Translations under genes and position numbers: made by a program
Notes under the pieces: generated by a model
Databases searched by the model: none
What the model saw: the letters and a program-made list of their open reading frames with translations, nothing else
Told to the model about the DNA's origin: nothing
Part shown: in pieces, positions 10,501 through 17,828 of the stretch
How positions within the stretch are numbered: the first letter of the stretch is position 1
How the letters are laid out: every line of letters begins with the position of its first letter
NCBI RefSeq assembly: GCF_000003605.2
Contig: NW_003106596.1
Span: 316,468 to 334,295 of the forward strand
Direction: 5' to 3'
Source of the DNA: Saccoglossus kowalevskii
Lineage: Eukaryota; Hemichordata; Enteropneusta; Harrimaniidae
Length of the DNA: 17,828 bases

Positions 10501-11328
10501 CATGGCCTTTCGTTTTCGAAAGCTTACCGCCTTTTAGAAATAAAGGACAAGAATATTGAGGGACTAAGTGCTTTCATGTTGTCGTCTGAGAAACTATTGA
10601 GCTTACGCAGATGGTGAACCATGTCTACCTCGCATAGACAGAAAACATTGGCAACAAACATAAAACGTCGACATAGACGTTCTCCAGAAAAACAAACAAG
10701 TGTCGACTTTTGGTTGTTTGAATTCTTTGAGTTCGCAATTGAAAACACTCACATCTCGAGAAGAAGAGTTCCTACTTATGTTGCACCGTAAATCCTGACC
10801 ATCTCCTTGGGAAATCTAAAACAGATCGGAAAAATTCCTAAACGTACCAGCACTAAAGAAGAGTGTGTTAATTTGTATTCACTCAGGAAGCCTTTCTTGT
10901 CCGCTAAATTCTTGTGATAATTTGTTTTCATCATCCATATTTCTTTTATTTACAAAATTCGCCTCTTGGAGTCTGGATTTTGCTCCTACATTATTGAGAA
11001 TACAATCTTAAGCACAGTAGCGTCTCAATCAGAGAGGTCTGTGTAATATGCACTTGACACACATAACAAATACTGATACTAATACATGATTGTACGTCAT
11101 CCTCCTGAAATTAAATTCTTATTATCGACTGCCTTAAACATATATAACCTCCATTACGCCATCTAAATTATCCCGGTAAAGTATTCACAAATAAAAGCAC
11201 AATGTTCATGTTTTTCGACTCACCCACCCACGCAAACAACTTATTCATAGATATCCACTCTTATTTATCAGAGAGTAGTCACTTGCCATTCTCGAAACCT
11301 AGCATATTCAGATATGTTGACTCTACTG
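10501..11328. other. Non-coding stretch upstream of the candidate promoter
   Basis: No supportable gene, RNA or repeat. Short open frames on both strands (about 60-76 codons) fit chance. One of them, on the plus strand at 11202-11432, runs across the NRF1/CCAAT promoter-like block and is not treated as coding. Confidence 0.5.
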
Positions 11329-11378
11329 ACGCATGCGCAGTTCTGGTGTTGACATTTGTGCTGCGAACGACAGCCAAT
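11329..11378 (+). promoter_or_regulatory. Candidate promoter: NRF1-like site and CCAAT box
   Basis: The bases acgcatgcgca (11329-11339) match the NRF1 palindrome (YGCGCATGCGCR type) at all but one position, and a CCAAT box follows at 11374-11378. The pair is typical of TATA-less promoters of broadly expressed animal genes. The spacing to the leader exon donor (11434) and to the proposed start codon (11524) suits a plus-strand promoter. Start sites are not visible from sequence alone. Confidence 0.4.
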
Positions 11379-11434
11379 CACAAACTGACGCCAACACGCC
11401 ACAAACAACTTGGTAAACATGTTATCTGTTAAAG
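11379..11434 (+). other. Probable 5' leader exon (start uncertain)
   Basis: The 3' border is a strong donor, aaag|gtaagaa, with the GT at 11435-11436. The next plausible acceptor is the cag at 11503-11505, giving a 71-base intron. An upstream ATG at 11419 would make only an 8-codon peptide if the two exons are joined, ending in the tata of the next exon. It would make a 21-codon peptide (11419-11484) if the intron is retained. I therefore read this exon as untranslated leader carrying a small upstream ORF. The 5' limit given here is arbitrary. The acceptor's pyrimidine tract is poor, so both exons could also be one continuous leader. Confidence 0.35.
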
Positions 11435-11523
11435 GTAAGAAACGGGCGATCATATTAATCGACGTTCAACTCATTAACAATTAAACCAATCGAATAGTTA
11501 CGCAGGTATTCTATAAAGCTTCT

Positions 11524-11605
11524 ATGGCAGAAACACGTAAACAAAATTATGGGATACCGAAGACGTTGCTGAACGTATGTTCTGGCATTTTTTCGCGATT
11601 TGGAC
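11524..11605 (+). CDS. First coding exon of unrecognised 130-aa protein
   Basis: The exon encodes residues 1-27, starting MAETRKQNYG, plus the first base of codon 28. The start is chosen because it is the first ATG of this frame inside the proposed exon 11506-11605 and has an acceptable context (tctatgg, G at +4). It ends in a strong donor, ggac|gtaagt, at 11606. The N-terminus is basic, then becomes more hydrophobic (LLNVCSGIFSRFG). An NRF1-like site and a CCAAT box lie about 150-195 bases upstream. It ends in phase 1, matching the exon that starts at 15258. I do not recognise the protein. Unseen exons could lie between the two, or this exon could belong to a different gene. Without the donor, the frame stops six bases beyond the exon border. 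Confidence 0.35.
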
Positions 11606-13469
11606 GTAAGTATTGATTAACACGATCATGATGTAATATTATATATATTGGTTGTGGACTGGTCCATCGCCCCATGGCATAATATAGTGCCTTGTGTCTG
11701 TGAGTCAGTTCAAAGAGTGTAAAAAATGGACATGTTTATTCCGAAACTGCCATAGTGTCAGATGACACCAAACCGACCACAGTATTAGGAATTGTATTTA
11801 GTGATATGCACTGTAATGCGGTAAAGCATGTCCCATTCCTATTATACAGAGTAATCATGACAGCACAATTAAAGTAGGTAGCTACGAGTGCAATTACCAC
11901 GTCTTGAACAACCGCTACTTGAAAAATAACGCATGTGAATAAACATTTGTGGTCGATTTTTATTCGCCTGTGAGAGACAGTCCTATGAAATGCAATTATT
12001 GGTTAAATAATCGTGAGAAATTCCCTAAATCACACACAGTGCGATACAAGCCGTGTAAGATCTATACGATCTTTGTCGTGCCGCCGTGAGATCCAGCTTC
12101 CTCACAAATTATTCATTAACGGATGACAAGGTAAGAACTTGTCTTCATCTACACGTTGTCAAGAACGCATTAATCCCATCCTCTCAGTAGACAAAAATGA
12201 ATTTGAAGGACATATAGATGAGCAATCAGATCATTACTGTTAAATTTCTAAAACAAAATATTTTCCTGTTTAGGTCACATCAATATACGTCAAGGATTCG
12301 TCTAAGAAATCTATCATTTTTCTGATAATATCATGCCTTAAGAGGACTGTGCATTCACGAGCGAAAGGTCGCGACCTCGTGTTACTGAGGTTGATACGAT
12401 GTAACTTGCGAATGCGCCAAGGGTACACATTGACAAATTGACAAAACAATGTTTGATAAAAAGTACTCTCGCAAAGCTCGTTAATTGCCGACACATGACG
12501 AACTTGACAAACCAAGGATAATGTGTTAATTCATTTTAATGACACAAGAAACCTATTTTCCTCGAATCTACTGGTACAGCCCTATCAAGGTGTGAATACA
12601 TCGCGAGGTGTGCGCACACTTTTATTGAAGAGTTGGGTAAGCGAAATTGAACTGTTTGTTTCTTGTGAAGTTGTATAACAAAATAATGTTCGTCGAACAA
12701 GTAAATAAATATGTTGTTAGTAAGTGCGTAAGTTGAGCAGATATACGTAGATGCACGAACTGTGACATTACGTGACATCATAAAAGTGCACAATTTCTAG
12801 TTCATACAACAGCAATTAATTACATATTTCCATACACCTTTTTTCACACTGTTATTGATACGACCAACATGTTTACTCCATAGTCCTGTTCCATGAAGTT
12901 ATTTAGCGTTATTTTAAACTTTGTCGCTACTGGCAGCTACTATAGGTTTAATATCCAAGACCAACCATCTTATTTTTTCAAACCCAATCCTTGGACCATA
13001 CGAGAGCACTTTCGTCAAGAAGGGTTGAAGATTTAGACAAAATAAAGAAATTCTGCTTTCAGTGTTGAGTTTTGTTTCCCATACAAGCTAATGTCTATCG
13101 AATATAATATTCCATACAAGTTATATATATTCAAAAGGCTGGACAGGACAGCCTTATCAGAATGTGGGTAATTATTGTGATTTATAATAAGGGTTTGATG
13201 TGTGCCGGAAAACAACATTTTTGAAAAAAAAATTACAACATTTTTTTACATATAGTTAAAAACGTCTTGTCGCGAAGATAAGAGCGGGCAGAGAGTTAAG
13301 TACTAAATTAAGACTGTTGTTTTGGTTCAACAACCAAAATTATATATTCAGATTTTTAGTATAAACAAAACTTTTATGCATGTTTTATATTCATATCCAT
13401 TATTATGTTCATGATATCAAAACATACAGACACTATTTTAAGGAATGAAACCACAGATGATCGGAATTT

Positions 13470-13485
13470 AAAAAAAAAAAAAAAA
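13470..13485. repeat. A16 homopolymer
   Basis: Sixteen consecutive A residues. No retroposon body or flanking duplication is recognisable on its 5' side. Confidence 0.8.
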
Positions 13486-14021
13486 CAGACGACAAAACAA
13501 TTGAACAAGGAGTACTTAAACTTTCACAAATTGTATTTCTTTTTAAGTGCATAGAAGTAAACATAGCCATTTACTAATTTCTAAATGCATTATTAAGATT
13601 TGAATGATACAATTTAAAACAAGGAAAATAAGATTTATTAGCTGAAAGACAGCTATGTCCCTCTAAGTCTTTCAAAGAAATGCAAGATCAAATAAATCGA
13701 TGTAGTGTAAAACGTCGCGCGATACTATGTGAACTGTCAGATTGATGGACGTATTGCAACCAAAGTTTGAAATGGAATGAGATACTGCTTTGCTGTTGTG
13801 AACCATCATTCAATAAGACATACTTGCAGAAAAAAATTATTTGATGGATGAACGTTGAATGATATCGTCTGCTATAACATGGTTTGATAAGTTGACAATT
13901 ACAGGCAGCTAATCAAAACCTAATGGGGAATGTATGTGCTTCTAATTACTCAGTGTGTATTGTTCTATTTATCAGGTACACGAACCTGCTGAATGTCACT
14001 AATGTCGCGTTAGGATTATTG

Positions 14022-14050
<29 letters not shown>
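14022..14050. repeat. T29 homopolymer
   Basis: Twenty-nine consecutive T residues, the longest homopolymer in the window. It could be the reversed poly(A) tail of a minus-strand retrocopy, but the bases that follow (ataaaacacac) show no recognisable body or duplication. Confidence 0.85.
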
Positions 14051-14054
<4 letters not shown>

Positions 14055-14625
14055 AACACACATTTTGAAAGACACTAACACTTTAACCGTATTTATGTAC
14101 TTCAATATATAATAGTTTTCGATTTAGAAAAAAAATGTTGCCAAAGTATTTAACTCGAGTGACTAGCCGCCGCATATTTGTCTAATTCTATTATAATGCA
14201 CGTATACAAAAGATGGCAGATAAAATGGTTGGCAATTATTTATGTTTTAATATGCTAGCAAGATTTCATTACATCAGTGCGCGTTGAATCCTCCACTTTC
14301 CATTGTATTACTATACTCCATTAAGTGTATGACGTACTAATGAAAGCAACGGTATAACTTCATTCGGAAGTTGTATTTGTATTGCATTATTGACTTATTC
14401 ACACTTCAAAATATGATATGTCTCAGTAACATGGTATTGTTTGTTGTGTATACTGGAAATTGAAATACGCTGATGACGGTCGCTCCATTTATCATTTGAA
14501 GCGAAGATGTAACATCTTACCTGTATGTTATATTCCTGGAATCGTATTTAAAATAACAATAGATAACTTGTCAACATAATCAAAATTAATCTGTTCTGTG
14601 TAAAGTTAAACATTTAACAGGATGA

Positions 14626-14650
14626 ATAAATTATATTATTTATAATTTAT
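14626..14650. repeat. AT-only hairpin, 10-bp arms
   Basis: The arm ataaattata (14626-14635) pairs perfectly with tataatttat (14641-14650) around a 5-base loop. It lies inside a longer AT-only stretch, so chance formation is likely. Confidence 0.6.
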
Positions 14651-15257
14651 ATATATGATTTATAGTCACACTTAAATTGTATTAATATCGCTATGAAAAA
14701 AGCATGCAGATAATAATACTATCCCTACCTTTGTGAAATCCCAGAATGGATCAGTTATTGCAGCATAATTTGCAAATCATAGTAAACACGTGGTAGACAC
14801 TAATACAATTATTTAGTAGTGATGTACAGTGTGTAAGGTTGTATCAAAATACTTTTAAGATGCACAGGTCCGTGATACGGTTGATTAACTCATCTGTCAG
14901 ATAGGGTTACTGTTATCACAACGGTAACAGTTTATGTCGGTTTGTTACGGACGTAAACACCACAAGCACTGTGCGACCCGATATCTTCAACTGCAATAAA
15001 TCAAATTGTTGCTGACGTACATTCTGTTCTCCGAGCGTCTCGTTGTCTGATATATGATATTTTAGCTTACCCAGGGGAAGGAAGCGCTCGACGAACAAAC
15101 ACAGTTCTTGGGAACGGCATTAACAGACCAAACTTCAAAGCTTCAAATAATGCGGAAGTAGATCGTAATTTCAATGAAACAAAAAAATGTCTTAGTATTA
15201 CAAAAAGCCGTACCTGCGGAAACATAGGTAGGCTGATACGTGTTAGGTTATTGTCAG

Positions 15258-15568
15258 TCATACCCAACATTTTTCTTGATACAAGTTTGTTGTATTGGTA
15301 CAATATCGAATGCAGAAAACTGCCAGATGTTGTGATCGCTCGACCAAATCAACATATCAAATATATTCAACTAATGTCGTTCATGCCAAAAGAAAAACAA
15401 GAACAAAAACACGTCCATATTTTTGGCAAAACCGAAACAAATAATTATTCACTATTGGCAGCCAAATGTCATGTGAAAAATGTTTATCACTATGATGAAC
15501 CTTTTTTAATTATCATCAAGGATAACAAACTAAAAATGTTGCCAATTATTGATACTAAACAAAACTGA
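15258..15568 (+). CDS. Terminal coding exon of unrecognised 130-aa protein
   Basis: The exon encodes residues 28-130 and ends at TGA (15566-15568). It follows an AG at 15256-15257, and its phase (two bases before the first whole codon) fits the donor at 11605. Visible features are an aromatic patch LLYWYN (about residues 38-43), a basic-polar stretch PKEKQEQKH (71-79), and a run of alternating hydrophobic residues typical of beta strands: VHIFGK (80-85), SLLAAKCHV (92-100) and FLIIIKDNK (110-118). There is no membrane segment and no catalytic motif I can name. The same frame is open upstream to 14957, 203 codons in all, with no ATG in that upstream part, so an internal exon start anywhere in 14957-15258 is possible. 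A possible polyadenylation signal, AATAAA, lies at 16017-16022. Alternatives are a fragment of an unrecognised transposon or a processed gene remnant. Confidence 0.45.
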
Positions 15569-15675
15569 CCTCAGCATGACAACAACAAATTCATAAACAT
15601 CATGGAAATCAAAATGCACAAATTAGTTTCATTTCAAGATGATCTATAAACTATAAAAGACCTACTTCATTCAAA

Positions 15676-15813
15676 ATGGCGGAAATATTATCGAATCTGC
15701 GCGAGAGCAATACACGTGATCAATACTCTGCCATAACTATATTATTAATTAAATGCGATTATCATGACGTTATAATATTGCATGTTGCTCATTGTTATCT
15801 TACCGACAGATAA
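15676..15813 (+). CDS. Candidate short ORF / first exon with ATGGCGG start, 45 aa
   Basis: An ATG in the context caaaATGGCGGaa opens a 45-codon frame that begins MAEILSNLRESNTRD and ends at TAA (15811-15813). The context resembles the YY1/TISU element found at starts of short-leader animal genes, with two differences from its consensus. The first ~20 residues look like a plausible soluble N-terminus; the rest is less convincing. No clear donor GT is visible before the stop, which weakens a first-exon reading. The TATA-like sequence only 17 bases upstream is too close to serve this start with a normal leader. It may be fortuitous. Confidence 0.2.
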   Translation: MAEILSNLRESNTRDQYSAITILLIKCDYHDVIILHVAHCYLTDR

Positions 15814-16016
15814 CTAAAATTTGCATATAAATCTATATACGTTTTGCTGATTAGATATTGCGTTATCAAATTGAGGTTTGAGTTTAGCTGTTATTCTCAT
15901 CAGAAATCCTAACACATCCTGCCACTTTATAACGTCGAAGGGACCAGAACAGTGACAATTATTGATATTTTATTCTTCGAAATTTTAACAGAGTTGAGTG
16001 ATTTTTGAGCAAACGA

Positions 16017-16022
16017 AATAAA
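16017..16022 (+). terminator. Possible polyadenylation signal AATAAA
   Basis: Canonical AATAAA hexamer, about 450 bases after the stop at 15568. Such hexamers are frequent in AT-rich DNA, so support comes only from its position relative to the proposed gene. Confidence 0.2.
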
Positions 16023-16075
16023 AACATAAAGGGCAGTCATGTGTTAGAGATGATATATCTCTCCCGAGAATAGAC

Positions 16076-16130
16076 ATTATTATTATTATTATTATTATTT
16101 ATATAGCGCACTACACTGCGTTCGTATATA
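16076..16130 (-). mobile_element. Retroposon 3'-tail fragment with (ATT)8 microsatellite
   Basis: Eight ATT units (16076-16099) run into tttatatagcgcactacac. Read on the minus strand this is gcgctatataaat followed by (AAT)n. I recall this arrangement from the 3' tails of SINE/LINE-type retroposons dispersed in many aquatic animals; the family cannot be named here. Only the tail is recognisable, and similarity fades after about 16130. The microsatellite itself is certain; the retroposon reading is from memory. Confidence 0.45.
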
Positions 16131-17828
16131 CTTCTCTAGTATAACACGGATACTAAAACTCATATTTTTACTGCCAATGATGCATACAAGTTATTATTCT
16201 TGTACCTATGGCTAAATTTACTCAGATAATGACATAAATAATAAAGTGTTCAAGTCTCGAGTCTATTCTTGCGTTCAATCAATCTTTGTTTTTAATATTA
16301 TTCGTCATGTTGCCGGGGAACTAAGCAAGTGCAATTTATTTCAAACCAATTGTTAGCTATTTGTTAATCTGTCTACATTATTAATAGTGTTTTGCTTCCT
16401 CATTAATGTATCTGTTGTTTACACGTTTCTATGCAGAATATTTGACTCTACCCTGGCCCCAATGTATTGCTTCTAACAAACTGAAATAACACATTAGCAC
16501 TAGCAGTATAATGTATTATCTGCTTGCAATACCTTGTCTGGAATGCAATTAAACCTATTTTAAAATGCCAGCACCCAACCAATGCCTATTAATGTTTCAG
16601 CTCAAGACTTATACTCTATGCATATTTTATAGATTCATTTGCAATACGCAAATACTCACTCGTTGTCACGTCAGTGCATCAGAACATTAATACTCTGTGA
16701 GTGTAATAGATGACTATCGCTCTGAAATAAACAAACTGTAAATGCAACGAATCGGACACGTGAAGTCTGCAAAAGAGCATGAGCTGACCTTTTCCCATCA
16801 ATGTTCATTTCATGTCTAATTCCACTGTTTTAAAATATCCCATTGATTTGGTGTGTAATACGCACATCATGGAGCAGGATCGAGTGGTGAATATGTTAAT
16901 TTACGCGTTGTGTGCATTGGCTGTGTTGCTCTACAACTAAATGTTTTCTAATCATCTGCCTGTCAGCCCATTGTAACGTTTTCAATGTATCAGTGTTGTT
17001 GATAGCGCGGTCCTTGTGTTTCCATGAATGAAAGCGATGTGGACACAATACTTGTCAATACAATGCTAACGGTATAACGCAATGAAGAGCTTAAGAAACC
17101 AATGTTCACATTCTATATTTATACACGGACACAGATGTGGGTAATGTAACTCATTTTAGCTTATATTGGCAAGTCGAAAAAACTATCACCAAGAAGTGTA
17201 TCAATCAGAGATAAAAAAACAAACAAACACTGAATCAACTAAAGGCATACATTGAAACAACTGTCTGTATAACATGTCAAAGGTCATGGCAATTATTACT
17301 CACATTGTATGACAGCTTGGAGATACATAAGGTGTGACAGATGAACAATACAGCGATGTACCCGTCCGTATGCTTCGTATATTAACTGTTGGTTAACCAC
17401 AACAGACAGAATTGAATAGGAATTCATTTTGTTAGAATGAGCGAAGCGTAAGGAGTAATGTATTTTTCATCTGAAATCACCGTGCTGTTATTTCAAAAGT
17501 GTTACTGATTCTCTCGTGGAAATGAGGAGAGTGATACTGATGTAAACAGCGCAGTATTTATCTGCAAATCCCTTTAAGTTTGTCTTCGAATACATTCTGT
17601 TTAATGCATACAGTATAGTTGTATACAAAGTTGTATGTGTCATGCACTGTTATAATTATTTTTATTATTATTTGGATTTCTTCAAATAGTCATAGCGTCA
17701 TGGAAAATGCTGATTTTGAATCACGCCCTTAAATAATTATCATATTATGAGAACACATGAAATGTGCATGTTGACTATGTAAACTATACTCTAATAACCC
17801 ATACCAAACCCAAACTAGCCGATATAAA
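16131..17828. other. Gene-free AT-rich stretch
   Basis: No coding frame reaches even 60 codons on either strand and no RNA gene or mobile element is visible. Small items are an AATAAA at about 16726-16731 and an aaac-rich run near 17214-17230. It looks like ordinary intergenic or intronic DNA. Confidence 0.6.

Larger units (their letters stand above)
11606..15257 (+). other. Proposed intron, ~3.65 kb
   Basis: It runs from gtaagt (11606) to ttattgtcag (15257). It contains a 16-base A run (13470-13485), a 29-base T run (14022-14050), an AT hairpin (14626-14650) and a strong donor-like aag|gtaagaac at about 12131 with no clearly matching coding exon. Minus-strand open frames at 12270-12515 and 12536-12793 are within the length expected by chance. 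The acceptor at 15257 has only a modest pyrimidine tract, so a different 3' border inside 14957-15257 is possible. Confidence 0.3.
15569..16075. other. Region after the stop codon: 3' UTR or next promoter
   Basis: If the gene model is right, this holds its 3' UTR up to AATAAA at 16017-16022. It also contains a TATA-like tataaaag (15652-15659), an ATGGCGG start context at 15676, a CACGTG E-box (15713-15718) and an octamer-type ATTTGCAT (15819-15826). These suggest regulatory DNA but do not prove a promoter. Confidence 0.35.

Noticed and set aside
11419-11484. ATG-initiated 21-codon frame MLSVKGKKRAIILIDVQ, reminiscent of an isochorismatase-type strand
   Set aside because: Only 21 codons long and ends in TAA; a strong donor interrupts it. 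Treated as a possible upstream ORF, not a domain.
12270-12793. Two neighbouring minus-strand ORFs of 81 and 85 codons
   Set aside because: Both begin with TTG, lie in different frames, have no domain I recognise and lack clear splice borders; lengths fit chance.
14916-15303. Minus-strand ORFs of 60 and 78 codons with a donor-like ctgg|gtaagc at about 15069
   Set aside because: They lie opposite the much longer plus-strand open frame in a locally GC-richer patch; most simply antisense shadows, though a minus-strand exon cannot be fully excluded.
15652-15659. TATAAAAG as a TATA box for the ATG at 15676
   Set aside because: Only 17 bases separate it from the ATG, so transcription would start at or after the ATG; TATA-like words are common in this AT-rich DNA.
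1-17828. tRNA, rRNA, snRNA genes or a CRISPR array
   Set aside because: I found no tRNA B-box with a matching A-box and cloverleaf, no 5S or snRNA signature sequences, and no regularly spaced identical repeats.

Overview
The window looks like animal nuclear DNA, most likely from a marine invertebrate. It is AT-rich (about 36% GC by eye), has no bacterial gene packing, and its gene-like signals are eukaryotic: GT/AG splice sites, a CCAAT/NRF1-type promoter, and short inverted-repeat elements. An (ATT)n tract runs into a TATATAGCGC motif that I recall from retroposon tails of many aquatic animals. The assignment is inference; nothing here fixes the species. Almost all the short open frames fit chance for DNA of this composition.

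Bases 1-5996 hold no gene I can support, only scattered possible regulatory motifs. At 5997-6584 lies a foldback element with two ~158-bp arms, about 90% identical, around a 272-bp loop. Bases 6585-9065 are non-coding, with a weak zinc-finger-like exon candidate (6811-6879) and two inverted-repeat structures that may be MITEs (7475-7661 and 8584-9065). They also carry a full CRE, CTCF-like motifs and four loose RFX X-box-like palindromes. Bases 9935-10185 are a low-complexity AT-rich patch, followed at 10389-10453 by a perfect 18-bp hairpin.

The best gene candidate runs on the plus strand from about 11.3 to 15.6 kb. An NRF1-like site and a CCAAT box precede a probable non-coding leader exon ending at 11434. 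A short exon with an ATG at 11524 ends in a strong donor at 11605, and a terminal coding exon runs from 15258 to the stop at 15566-15568. The phases of the two coding exons agree, giving a 130-residue protein that I do not recognise. The terminal exon lies in a frame open for 203 codons (14957-15565), far longer than any other frame here and hard to explain by chance. The intron between them (about 3.65 kb) contains a 16-A run and a 29-T run.

Downstream, an ATGGCGG start context at 15676 may mark another first exon. The (ATT)8 retroposon-tail motif sits at 16076-16130. The rest is featureless AT-rich DNA with possible polyadenylation signals.
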